Shown: piece after piece, positions 25,031 through 32,982 of the stretch
Layout of the letters: each line of letters opens with the position of its first letter
Position numbering within the stretch: the first letter of the stretch is position 1
Source: Streptomyces aculeolatus
GTDB lineage: Bacteria > Actinomycetota > Actinomycetes > Streptomycetales > Streptomycetaceae
Reading direction: 5' to 3'
Length of the DNA: 64,000 bases
Assembly: GCF_020400605.1 (NCBI RefSeq)
Contig: NZ_JAINRD010000004.1
Coordinates: 124,001-188,000, forward strand
The notes under the pieces: generated by a model
Databases searched by the model: none
What the model was told of the DNA's origin: nothing
The model's input: only the letters and a program-made list of their open reading frames with translations
Position numbers and translations under genes: made by a program

Positions 25031-26941
25031 CTACTGCGGGTTGACGGTGTCGAGGGGGAGGCGGAGCTGCTGGCCCCGGGGGACGGCGGCGTTGTCCTTG
25101 CGGATGGCGGTCAGCTCGCCGCGGTTGAGGGCGCGGTCGTAGACGCGCATGTCGTCGAGGTAGCCGTGGAAGCGGTTGGCGCCGTCGAGGCGCTGGCCGA
25201 TGTCGATGCCGCCGATGCCGAACTCCTTGCCGGCGGTGGGTGAGCCGGGCGGGGCGTCGGCGGCGTAGGAGGTGCCGTCGACGCTGAGGGTGAGTTTGCC
25301 GCCGGCGCGCTGCAGGGTGACGAAGTGGAAGGCGTTGTCGTTGTACGCGCCGGTGGTCTGGACGCTGACGGCGGCCTGTTCCATCTGCATGCGGGCGATG
25401 ATGCGGTTCTGTTCGGGTTCGGCGCGCAGCCAGACGGAGGGGGCGTTGCCGCCGACTCCGTAGGCCCACATGATCGCGTGGGCGCCGTTGGTGCGGCCGT
25501 ACTTGAACCAGCCGGTCCAGGTGAAGTCGCCGGAGCCGACGTCGAGGGAGTCGTTCCAGGGGACCTCGACGCGGGCGTCGATGTGCGGGGCGGTGTTGTC
25601 GAGGTAGAGGGACTGGCCGAAGCGGCCGGGGCGCAGTTCGGAGCTGCCGCGGACGTAGGCGGTGTTGTCGCTGCGGGAGGCGTCGGGGGTGGTGGCTCCG
25701 GGGTCGGGTGCGGGGCGCGGCGGCGGGTCCTCGTTGGGTGCGTCGAGGAAGGCGTCGTTGAAGCGGGCCCAGCGGATCGTCTCGTACGGGCTGGTGGTGC
25801 CGGCTTCGTAGAGGAGGCCGACGCGGTCCCCGGCGAGTTCGACCATGTCGGAGTAGGCGGTGGGGCCCCAGTGGATGATGCGGCCCTGCTGCCAGGGTTC
25901 CCAGGTGGCGCCGTCGTCGCGGGAGGCGCGTACGGACATGTGGAGGCGGTCGGCGGGGTGCGCCGGCAGCGAGGCGAGGACCTGGTCGCCGTGGCGGAGG
26001 GTGGCGCCCTGGACGACAGGGCTGACGAGGTCGGGGGTGGTCGTGAAGGGGGCGTCGAAGGTGGTGCCGCCGTCGCTGCTGACGGCTGCGGCGCGGTTGC
26101 CGGTGTCGGTGCCGCGTTCGTCGCGGGCGGCGGCGTAGACGGAGCCGTCGCGGCGTTCGAAGAGGCTGAGTTCCTGGGGTTTGACGTCCGGCGGGCGGGT
26201 GGCGCGGGTGTCGTCGGCGCCGAGCTGCCAGGTGAGGCCGCCGTCGTCGCTGTAGAGGAGGTGGGCGCCCTGGCGGCCGTCGAGGCCTTCGTGGTTGCCG
26301 CCGACGAGGAGGCGGCCGGCGTTCTCGCCGGTGGTGAGCTGGAGGCCGTGGCCGGGGCCGGTGGCGTACCAGCGGTCCCATTCGGGCTTGGACAGTTCCG
26401 CGCCCATGTGGCGGGCGGCGCTCCAGGTGCGGCCGTTGTCGGTGGAGTGCTGGAGGTAGGGGGTGCGGACGTGGTCGTCGGCGCCGGGGTTGTGGGTGCT
26501 GAGCAGGGAGATGCGGCCGGTTTCGCGGTCGACGACGGGGGCGGGGTTGCCGCGGGTGTCGCCGTCGCCGGCGAGGACGACCTGCGGGTCGGTCCAGGTG
26601 GCGCCGTTGTCGGTGGAGCGGCGCAGCACGATGTCTATGTCGCCTTTGTCGGCGCAGCTGTCGACGCGGCCTTCGGCGAAGGCGAGGAGGGTGCCGTCGG
26701 CGGCTTCGACGACGGCGGGGATGCGGTAGCAGAAGTAGCCGCCGGTGCCGCCCTGGAAGAGCACTTCCTGGGTGAATTCCGGTGCGGCGGCGGTGCGGGG
26801 GTCCTGTGCGCTGGCGTGGGGGGCGAGTGCGGTCAGGCCGGCGCCGAGGACGGCGGCGCACGCCGCGAGGGCGGTGGTGCGGCGGGGGCGGGGGTTTCTT
26901 CGGCGGGGGCGGCCTGGGGCAGGTGCGAGGCGTGGCTGCAT
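25031..26941 (-). CDS. Secreted exo-alpha-sialidase with C-terminal LamG/concanavalin-like domain
   Basis: The 636-residue protein starts MQPRLAPAPG. An Arg-rich N-region and hydrophobic core end in the cleavage site ASA-QD near residue 45. The six-bladed sialidase propeller follows: the YRIP motif (Arg73 of the arginine triad), five Asp boxes (STDNGATW, STDNGRTW, SDDGGLTW, SSDGGTTF, SRDDGATW), and the nucleophile region LLYEAGTTSPYE. A Pro/Asp linker leads to a laminin-G-like domain at about residues 450-636, probably for glycan binding. It removes terminal sialic acids from host or environmental glycans. It is preceded by a promoter with a large palindrome and by a GntR gene. Confidence 0.93.
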   Translation of the reverse strand: MQPRLAPAPGRPRRRNPRPRRTTALAACAAVLGAGLTALAPHASAQDPRTAAAPEFTQEVLFQGGTGGYFCYRIPAVVEAADGTLLAFAEGRVDSCADKGDIDIVLRRSTDNGATWTDPQVVLAGDGDTRGNPAPVVDRETGRISLLSTHNPGADDHVRTPYLQHSTDNGRTWSAARHMGAELSKPEWDRWYATGPGHGLQLTTGENAGRLLVGGNHEGLDGRQGAHLLYSDDGGLTWQLGADDTRATRPPDVKPQELSLFERRDGSVYAAARDERGTDTGNRAAAVSSDGGTTFDAPFTTTPDLVSPVVQGATLRHGDQVLASLPAHPADRLHMSVRASRDDGATWEPWQQGRIIHWGPTAYSDMVELAGDRVGLLYEAGTTSPYETIRWARFNDAFLDAPNEDPPPRPAPDPGATTPDASRSDNTAYVRGSSELRPGRFGQSLYLDNTAPHIDARVEVPWNDSLDVGSGDFTWTGWFKYGRTNGAHAIMWAYGVGGNAPSVWLRAEPEQNRIIARMQMEQAAVSVQTTGAYNDNAFHFVTLQRAGGKLTLSVDGTSYAADAPPGSPTAGKEFGIGGIDIGQRLDGANRFHGYLDDMRVYDRALNRGELTAIRKDNAAVPRGQQLRLPLDTVNPQ

Positions 26942-27005
26942 GGTGCGTCTCGCTTTCGTCTGGATACGTCGGGCACATGAGGGTGGCGCGGACAGCTGTG
27001 GACGG

Positions 27006-27029
27006 CCCATGTCCTACGTAGGACGTGGG
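27006..27029. promoter_or_regulatory. 24-bp palindromic operator upstream of the sialidase
   Basis: CCCATGTCCTAC and GTAGGACGTGGG are inverted with one mismatch and no spacer; the inner 14 bp (GTCCTACGTAGGAC) is perfect. It lies just downstream of the predicted transcription start of the sialidase gene, so a bound protein would block elongation. The core ACGTAGGA recurs before the neighbouring GntR gene. Confidence 0.78.
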
Positions 27030-27043
27030 ATGTCCATCGGCGT

Positions 27044-27072
27044 AACGTAAAGGCAGCCCCCCGTACGGTCAA
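27044..27072 (-). promoter_or_regulatory. Sigma-70-like promoter of the sialidase gene
   Basis: On the minus strand TTGACC (27067-27072) is separated by 17 nt from TACGTT (27044-27049). The start would fall near 27037, ahead of the palindromic operator and about 95 nt before the ATG. Confidence 0.65.
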
Positions 27073-27123
27073 GGGTCCGTCCGCAGCTACCCGCAGTTCA
27101 CCTTCTGCTCATGACTGCGCCGC

Positions 27124-27867
27124 TCACCCGACGCCGCGCATCGCCTTGCCCGCGCGGGCCTCGATGCCGCGGAAGTGGGTGGTCATCGCGGCCCGTACGT
27201 GGTCGCGGTCGCGGGCCCGCAGCGCGGCGACGATCTCCTTGTGGCGGCGGGCGGTGCCCAGCGGCGACGGGTCGTCGGCCCAGCCGCGGGCGCCGGCGAC
27301 GCGGTGGAAGACGTTCCAGAACGCGCTGAGGAGCTGCGGGACCAGGGCGTTGCCCATCGAGCGGTAGAGGACCTCGTGGAACTCGCGGTCCTCCTCGGGG
27401 AAGACCTCGCCCTGTCCGGCGCGGGCCTCCATCCGCGCGACGATGGCGTCCAGCGCGTCGAGGTCGGCCTCGGGGATGCTCTCCACCACCCGGCTGATCA
27501 GGCCTTCTTCGAGTATTTCGCGGACCTGGAGGATCTCGTTGAGGGCGTGCGCGTCGTCGCCGCCGAGCTGCACCAGGGTGCGGAACGTCAGCCCGTCGGC
27601 GAGCGGCGTCAGCGACGCCTCGCCGACGTACGTGCCGTAGCCGTGGCGGATCTCGACGATGTCGAGGGCCTGCAGCGCCTTGAGCGCCTCGCGCACCGAG
27701 TTGCGGCTCACCCCCAGGTCGTCCATCAGCTCGGCCTCGGTGGGCAGCACCGCGCCGGGGCGCAGGCCCCGGTCGAGGATGAGCTGCATGATCTCGCGCT
27801 GGATCTGACCGCCCATGCGCTTCCTGCGGTCCGAACGCGGCTGGGGGTGCTTCAGCTCCTGGGACAT
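27124..27867 (-). CDS. FadR/GntR-family transcriptional regulator
   Basis: The 247-residue protein has an N-terminal winged helix at about residues 18-85 (QIQREIMQLILDRGLRPG, PTEAELMDDLGVSRNSVREAL, RHGYGTYVG). The C-terminal FCD ligand domain has Asp/His metal ligands (ILQVREILEEGLI, DREFHEVLYRSMGN, HKEIVAALRARD). Regulators of this class answer to small carboxylic acids, including sugar acids. It lies directly upstream of the sialidase on the same strand with a shared motif in both promoters, so control of sialidase and itself is likely. A TACGAT hexamer just before the ATG could be its -10. Confidence 0.92.
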   Translation of the reverse strand: MSQELKHPQPRSDRRKRMGGQIQREIMQLILDRGLRPGAVLPTEAELMDDLGVSRNSVREALKALQALDIVEIRHGYGTYVGEASLTPLADGLTFRTLVQLGGDDAHALNEILQVREILEEGLISRVVESIPEADLDALDAIVARMEARAGQGEVFPEEDREFHEVLYRSMGNALVPQLLSAFWNVFHRVAGARGWADDPSPLGTARRHKEIVAALRARDRDHVRAAMTTHFRGIEARAGKAMRGVG

Positions 27868-27892
27868 GGCGGTATCGTACGCACAAGGAGGG

Positions 27893-27903
27893 ACATCCTA
27901 CGT
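27893..27903. promoter_or_regulatory. Half-operator upstream of the GntR gene
   Basis: ACATCCTACGT here differs by one base from each arm context of the sialidase palindrome (ATGTCCTACGT / ACGTCCTACGT). It lies 26 nt upstream of the GntR start, close to where a -35 would fall. It suggests autoregulation by the same protein. Confidence 0.6.
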
Positions 27904-27917
27904 GTGATACCGGAGGT

Positions 27918-28622
27918 TCATCCGGAAGACGAGGAAGATCCGGGAGTGATGAGCCCCGATTCGTAGCCGATGACGACCAGCTGCGCCCGGTCCCGCGCCC
28001 CGACCTTGCCCATGATGCGGCTCACATGGGTCTTGGCCGTCAGCGGCGACAGCGCCAGCGACTCGGCGATCTCGGTGTTGTTCAGCCCCCGCGCCACCAG
28101 CATCAGCACCTGCCGCTCCCGCTCCGACAGCGCGCCCAGCGCCGCCCCGCCGTGCTGCGTCGCCGACGGCTGCGGCGCCACCGGCAGCCGCACCAGGCGC
28201 TCGATGAGGCGGGCCGTGGGGCCCGGCGAGAGCAGCGCGTCGCCGGCGGCGACCGTGCGGATGGCCTCCAGCAGCGCCGCCGGCTGCGTGTCCTTGACCA
28301 GGAAGCCGGAGGCGCCGGCGCGCAGCGCGGCCATGATGTGCTCGTCGGTGTCGTAGGTGGTGAGCACCAGCACCCGCACGCCCGCCAGGTCCTCGTCGGC
28401 GGCGATGAGCCGGGTGGCCTCGATGCCGTCGAGTTCGGGCATCCGCAGGTCCATCACCACCAGGTCGACGCGCTCGCTGCGGGTCAGCGCCACGGCTTCG
28501 CGGCCGTTGCCCGCCTCGCCGACGACCTCCATGTCGGCGGCGGAGTCCACGAGCATGGCGAACGCCTTGCGCACCAGGGTCTGGTCGTCGGCGAGCAGGA
28601 CGCGGATGGGCTGCGCGGTCAT
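27918..28622 (-). CDS. NarL/FixJ-type response regulator
   Basis: The 234-residue protein has a receiver domain (VLLADDQTLVRKAFAMLVDS; phospho-acceptor Asp in LVVMDLRMPE near residue 55; Lys in GFLVKD) and a C-terminal LuxR helix-turn-helix (LSERERQVLMLVARGLNNTE, then HVSRIMGKVGARDRAQLV). Its ATG overlaps the kinase stop by 4 nt, so the pair is co-translated. It probably controls the adjacent MMPL exporter or itself; direct targets cannot be read from sequence. Confidence 0.93.
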   Translation of the reverse strand: MTAQPIRVLLADDQTLVRKAFAMLVDSAADMEVVGEAGNGREAVALTRSERVDLVVMDLRMPELDGIEATRLIAADEDLAGVRVLVLTTYDTDEHIMAALRAGASGFLVKDTQPAALLEAIRTVAAGDALLSPGPTARLIERLVRLPVAPQPSATQHGGAALGALSERERQVLMLVARGLNNTEIAESLALSPLTAKTHVSRIMGKVGARDRAQLVVIGYESGLITPGSSSSSG

Positions 28623-30124
28623 GCGGTGCGGCTCCTGTCGGTGAGGGCGGTACGGGCCCCGGGGCGGTCGGCGCCGGGATCGGCCGGGGCTGCCGCGTCG
28701 GAGCCGGCCGGGTCGGCGGGGTCCGCGGGGGGCGCCGCATCCGCGGGGTCGGAGCCCGCCGGATCCGCCGGGTCCGCGGGGGGTGCCGGGTGTGCTGCGC
28801 CCGCCGCGTCTGCCGTGCCTGCTGCGGCTGCCGTCACCGCAGGGGCCGTCTCCACGGTCTCGACGCCCTCGGGCCCCGCGGGTGCGCACGGCAGCACGGC
28901 GGTGACCGCCCAGCCCGCGGCGTCCGTGCGGCGGGCCGCCTCCAGGGTGCCGCCGACGGTGCGGGCCCGCTCGCGCATGCCGACGATGCCGTAGCCGATA
29001 CGGGCGCTGCCGCCCGCGGCCGGCGCCCCGGCCCGTACCGGCTCCGCCGGTTCGCCCCGCTCCGCCGTCTCCCCCGGATCCGCGGGGCCGTCGTCGACGA
29101 CGGTGATGCGCAGCGCGCCCGCCCTCTCGTCGTAGCCGACGGAGATCCGCACGTGCACCGCGGAGCCGGCGTGCTGCACGGCGTTGGTCAGCGACTGCTG
29201 CACGATCCGGTACGCCGCCGCCCCCACGCCCCGCGGCACCTCCCGGGCCGCGTCGGCGACGTCGAGGCGCACCTCGGCGCCCCCGGAGCGCGCCGCCGCC
29301 GCGAGGTCGGGCAGCCCCGCGAGGCCCGGCGGCGGCCGGGTGCCGTCGACCGCGTCGCCGCCGCGCAGCACCTGCAGCGTGGTGCGCAGTTCGGCGCGGG
29401 AGTCGCGGCAGGTGCCGGCGATGCCGTCGAGGGCGTCGGCCAGCGCCGCGCGGTCCAGCCGGCCGGGGTCGGCGACCAGCAGATGGGCGGCCACCGACGT
29501 CTGCACGCCGATGAGGGTGATGCTGTGGGCCAGCAGGTCGTGCAGGTCCTGGGCGATGCGCAGCCGTTCCTCGGCGACCCGGCGGGCGGCGGTCTCCTCC
29601 CGGGTGCGCTCGGCGCGTTCGGCGCGCTCGACGATGGCGCCGACGTAGTTGCGGTGCACCCGCACCGCCTCGCCGAGCAGCGCCACCGCCATGACCCAGC
29701 CGGAGGTGCGCAGCAGTTCGGCGCCCTGGTCGGCGCTGCGCAGCGTGAGCATGGTGACGCCGGCGACGACGAGGCCGCCGGTGACCAGCAGGGTCCGCAG
29801 CCGGGGCCCGGCGACGGCGAGGGAGTAGACGGCGACCATCAGCGCGGGCGTCGGCGCGCTGTGGATGTTGTCGAGGATGTGGTACGGGGCCTCGGGGAGG
29901 ATGGACAGCAGGAAGACGCCCATCGGGTAGCGGCGGCGCCACGCCAGCACCGCCACCATGACGAACAGCAGCAGCCAGCCGGCGGCATCCGGCCGGTGCG
30001 CGCTGGTCCCGACGGCGCCGAACAGCGCCAGGCACGCGACGACGGCGCCGACGAACACGGTGAACAGAACATCCCGGCGCGTCGGCTGCTTCAGCCCCGC
30101 CAGCCGGGTCCTCGCTGACTGCAT
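28619..30124 (-). CDS. Sensor histidine kinase (HisKA_3 class)
   Basis: The 501-residue kinase starts at ATG 30124 (MQSARTR); an ATG nine nt upstream is possible. Four to five membrane segments span residues about 18-155. The dimerisation helix carries the phospho-acceptor His195 in RIAQDLHDLLAHSI. The ATPase domain has QSLTNAVQHAG (N box), VVDDGP and GYGIVGMRERA. The C-terminal 85 residues are an unusual Ala/Pro/Asp repeat tail (PADPADPAGSD repeated) not found in the catalytic fold. It is paired with the response regulator downstream. Confidence 0.93.
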   Translation of the reverse strand: MQSARTRLAGLKQPTRRDVLFTVFVGAVVACLALFGAVGTSAHRPDAAGWLLLFVMVAVLAWRRRYPMGVFLLSILPEAPYHILDNIHSAPTPALMVAVYSLAVAGPRLRTLLVTGGLVVAGVTMLTLRSADQGAELLRTSGWVMAVALLGEAVRVHRNYVGAIVERAERAERTREETAARRVAEERLRIAQDLHDLLAHSITLIGVQTSVAAHLLVADPGRLDRAALADALDGIAGTCRDSRAELRTTLQVLRGGDAVDGTRPPPGLAGLPDLAAAARSGGAEVRLDVADAAREVPRGVGAAAYRIVQQSLTNAVQHAGSAVHVRISVGYDERAGALRITVVDDGPADPGETAERGEPAEPVRAGAPAAGGSARIGYGIVGMRERARTVGGTLEAARRTDAAGWAVTAVLPCAPAGPEGVETVETAPAVTAAAAGTADAAGAAHPAPPADPADPAGSDPADAAPPADPADPAGSDAAAPADPGADRPGARTALTDRSRTA

Positions 30125-30257
30125 GACCACCATCCTCGCCCACGGCTCCGCGTGCGCAACTCCTCGGTACGGGCAGACCGTCCACGCGCCCCCCCGAGGG
30201 CACGTGGACGGCCGCTTCCGGGCCGCACGGAGCGTACGGCCGGGGCGGGGCGGGCTG

Positions 30258-30418
30258 GGGTCTGTCGTTTGGATCTTCGCCGGGCTCGCGGCGGCTGGCA
30301 CTGCACCTCGCGGCGTTGTCGTCGGTCGACGACGCTCCGCGTCGCCTCCCTCCTCCGCCTTGCGATGCGCAGCACCAGCCGCCGCTCCCTGATCCAGCAA
30401 GACCCAAACGACAGACCC
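30258..30418. mobile_element. 161-bp MITE-like foldback element with perfect 15-bp terminal inverted repeats
   Basis: GGGTCTGTCGTTTGG (30258-30272) and CCAAACGACAGACCC (30404-30418) are perfect inverted termini. Inside, GCGGCGGCTGG on the left pairs with CCAGCCGCCGC on the right, and the centre has GTCGTCG-GT-CGACGAC, so the whole element can fold on itself. It has no coding capacity. Its right end abuts and includes the first base of the MMPL stop codon. No clear target duplication is visible. I recall similar repeats from other Streptomyces chromosomes but cannot check here. Confidence 0.72.
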
Positions 30419-32565
30419 TAGTTCGCCGCCGCGCCCGCGGGTTCCGGCTCCCGCGGGGCCTCTTCGGCCGGGGGCGGGGCCTCCTCGCGCTTCGACAGCG
30501 GGCCCGGCCACCAGATCTTCTTGCCCAGCAGCCAGCTCGCGGACGTCACCAGGTAGGTGCGGACCAGGAACGTGTCCAGCAGGACGCCGACCGCGACGAC
30601 GAACCCCAGCTCGAAGATCATCACCATCGGCATCGTCATCAGCACCCCGAACGTCGCCGCCAGCACCACGCCCGCCGAGGCGATGACACCGCCGGTGCGG
30701 CGCAGCGCGGTGAGCGCCGCGGTGCGGGTGTCGGCGCCGGCCGTGGCCTCCTCGCGCATCCGGTGCAGCAGGAAGATCCCGTAGTCGACGCCCAGGGCGA
30801 CGCCGAAGACGAAGGTCAGCAGCGCCAGTTCGCCGCCGATGCCCGGGTAGCCCATCACCGGCTCGAAGACCAGGCCGCCGATGCCCATCGCCGCGCCCCA
30901 CGACGCCACGACGGCGACGGTCAGCACCAGCGGCGCGACGAGGCTGCGCAGCAGGGCGATGAGGATGACGAGAACGGCGGCCAGGGTGAGGGGGATGACG
31001 AGCTTGCGGTCCTTGGAGTTGGCGTCCGCCAGGTCCAGCGCCTCCGCGCTCGGGCCGCCGACGAGGGCGTCGGCGCCGTCGAGGGCGCCGAGTTCGGAGC
31101 GCAGGCCGGCGATCGTACGGTCCTCCCCCGCGGACTGCGGCGGGTCGGCGGCGTAGACGGTGATCTCGCTGAACCCGTTGCCGGAGCGGGCGATCTCCGC
31201 GGAGGCGACGCCCTCCACGCCCTGCGCCGCCGACAGCGCCTCGTCCGCCCGCGCCGTGTTCGCAACGATCGTGATCGCCTGCGCGCCCTGGTCGGGGTAG
31301 GCCTCCTTCACCTTCTCCATCGCGGTGATCGACTCGGGCCTGTCGGTGAAGGCGTCCTCCTGCTTGAGGTTGCCCGGCAGGTTGAACGCGCCGAGCGCCA
31401 GCGCGCCGAGCAGCACCACGCCGCCGGCGAGGATCGCCACCGGGCGGCGGCCCACCGAGGAGCCCATCCGGTCGAAGAAGCCGCGCCGCTTGGGCTCGCT
31501 GCCCAGGGTGGGCACCAGCGGCCAGAAGATGCGGCGGCCGAAGAGCACCATGAGTGCCGGCAGCAGCGTCGTCATCACCGCGAGCGCGCACACCACGCCG
31601 ACCGCGCCGACCGGGCCGAGGCCCGCGCTGGAGTTGAGGTCCGCGGCCAGCAGGCAGATCAGGCCCGCCGCGACCGTGCCGGAGGAGGCGAGGATCGCCG
31701 GGCCGCAGCTGCGTACGGCCGTCAGCATCGCCCTCTGCGGCTCTTCCGTGCGGCGCAGTTCCTCCCGGTATCTGGCGACGAGCAGCAGCGCGTAGTCGGT
31801 GCCCGCGCCGAAGATGAGCACCGTCATCACCGCGGAGCTCATCGAGGTGACGGTCAGGTCGAACGCCTGGATGAGGCCGTAGACGACGGCCATGGAGCTC
31901 AGCGACGCCACGCCCACGCACACCAGCGGCAGCAGCCACAGGAACGGGCTGCGGTAGGTGAGGATCAGCAGGATCGTCACGATGCCCGCCGTGGTGTACA
32001 TCAGGGTGCCGTCGACCGCTTCGTAGACGGCCTCGGAGTCGGCCTGGATGCCGGCGGGGCCGCCGAGTTCGACGGACAGGCCCTCGGGGGGATCCGCGAC
32101 GAGCTGCTCGCGGATCTCCTCGACGGCCGCCATCTGGGCGTCCTCGTCGGGCAGTCCGACGACGGAGAACGGCACCATCAGGGTGCTGCCGTCCTCGGCG
32201 GGCACGGCCTGCGGCGTGCCGTCCCCGGCCAGTTCGTACCGGCCGGCGAGGTCGGCGGCGTGCTCGGCGGCGAGTTCGCGGTCGGCGGCGGTGACGCCGC
32301 CGTCGCGCTGGTAGACGAGGATCCCGGCGAGGGTGTCGCCGCCGGGCATCTCCTCGGCTATGCGCGAGACCTGCGTCGAGTCGGCGCTGCCCGGCAGGTA
32401 GTCGACGGCGCGGTCGCGGGTCGCGTCCCCGAGCTTGCTGCCGAACGGCATGGCCAGTGCGAGGATCGCGACCCACAGGCCGAGCACGGCCCAGGGCAGC
32501 CAGCGGCGCCGGGATCCCGGCGCCCGGCCGGACGGTGCTTCGGGTGGTGCTGATACGGCGCCCAT
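30418..32565 (-). CDS. MMPL/RND-family membrane transporter
   Basis: The 715-residue protein has the two-fold RND layout: TM1, a periplasmic-side loop of about 150 residues (VSRIAEEMPGGDTLAG onward), TM2-6, then TM7, a second loop and TM8-12. The family signature GAGTDYALLLVARYREEL in TM4 and its copy ALGVDYGIFLLHRMREEA in TM10 carry the proton-relay Asp-Tyr pair. Members export lipids, pigments or drugs. The ATG follows GGGAGAG. Its stop codon is shared with the end of the MITE-like repeat, and the histidine kinase pair lies downstream. Confidence 0.94.
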   Translation of the reverse strand: MGAVSAPPEAPSGRAPGSRRRWLPWAVLGLWVAILALAMPFGSKLGDATRDRAVDYLPGSADSTQVSRIAEEMPGGDTLAGILVYQRDGGVTAADRELAAEHAADLAGRYELAGDGTPQAVPAEDGSTLMVPFSVVGLPDEDAQMAAVEEIREQLVADPPEGLSVELGGPAGIQADSEAVYEAVDGTLMYTTAGIVTILLILTYRSPFLWLLPLVCVGVASLSSMAVVYGLIQAFDLTVTSMSSAVMTVLIFGAGTDYALLLVARYREELRRTEEPQRAMLTAVRSCGPAILASSGTVAAGLICLLAADLNSSAGLGPVGAVGVVCALAVMTTLLPALMVLFGRRIFWPLVPTLGSEPKRRGFFDRMGSSVGRRPVAILAGGVVLLGALALGAFNLPGNLKQEDAFTDRPESITAMEKVKEAYPDQGAQAITIVANTARADEALSAAQGVEGVASAEIARSGNGFSEITVYAADPPQSAGEDRTIAGLRSELGALDGADALVGGPSAEALDLADANSKDRKLVIPLTLAAVLVILIALLRSLVAPLVLTVAVVASWGAAMGIGGLVFEPVMGYPGIGGELALLTFVFGVALGVDYGIFLLHRMREEATAGADTRTAALTALRRTGGVIASAGVVLAATFGVLMTMPMVMIFELGFVVAVGVLLDTFLVRTYLVTSASWLLGKKIWWPGPLSKREEAPPPAEEAPREPEPAGAAAN

Positions 32566-32685
32566 GGCGGGCTCTCCCTCCGGGAAGCAACTGGACTGGC
32601 CCCAGCTTCCCCCGGAAATCGGGCGCCGCTCTTCGCTCCCGGGTGCGAAACCTCGCTTACTGCGCGGGGTGTCCCGCGCCCTCCG

Positions 32686-32703
32686 GTGCTCCCCGGGGAG
32701 TAC
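32686..32703. promoter_or_regulatory. 18-bp palindrome upstream of the MMPL gene
   Basis: CTCCCCGGGGAG (32689-32700) is a perfect 12-bp palindrome, and the flanking GTG/TAC extend it to 18 bp with one mismatched pair. It lies between the emfourin stop and the MMPL start. It may be an operator for the exporter or a terminator for the protease pair. Confidence 0.4.
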
Positions 32704-32705
32704 TC

Positions 32706-32972
32706 CTAGGCGCCCTCCTTCAGCACCGTCCTGACGATCTCGCGCTGGGCGCCGGTCAGCCGCGGGTCGGCGAAGTGGGCGGTGCGGCCGCCCGCCGTGA
32801 CGCGGTACGCGAAGCCGTCGGGTACGCCCGCGGGCGGGGCGGCCGCGCCCTCCGCGAGCGCCCGGCGGGCCAGGGCCTCCAGGCCGGCCGCGTCCGCGCG
32901 GCCGGCCGTGTCCAGGGTCGCCTCGCGGGTCAGGCCCGCGAAGCCCCCGGTGCGGGTGACGGTGATGCGCAT
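32706..32972 (-). CDS. Emfourin-like protealysin inhibitor
   Basis: The 88-residue protein starts MRITVTRTGGFAGLTREATL and has one compact domain with GRTAHFADPRLTGAQREIV at the end. Size, opening strand and position directly after a protealysin-like M4 protease match emfourin, the slow tight-binding inhibitor of protealysin. It begins 10 nt after the protease stop, so both proteins come from one message. The inhibitor would keep the enzyme silent inside the producing cell. Family call rests on pattern and context. Confidence 0.78.
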   Translation of the reverse strand: MRITVTRTGGFAGLTREATLDTAGRADAAGLEALARRALAEGAAAPPAGVPDGFAYRVTAGGRTAHFADPRLTGAQREIVRTVLKEGA

Positions 32973-32982
32973 GCCCCCACGC

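Noticed and set aside
27098..27886. Alternative frame over the GntR gene
   Set aside because: The frame at 27124-27867 has the winged helix and FCD motifs; this one is low complexity.
28619..32590. Very long minus-strand open frame (over 1300 codons) across the kinase and MMPL genes
   Set aside because: Only its last part, the histidine kinase, has family motifs; the rest is an Arg/Gly-rich shadow of the MMPL gene and reads through the MITE-like repeat.
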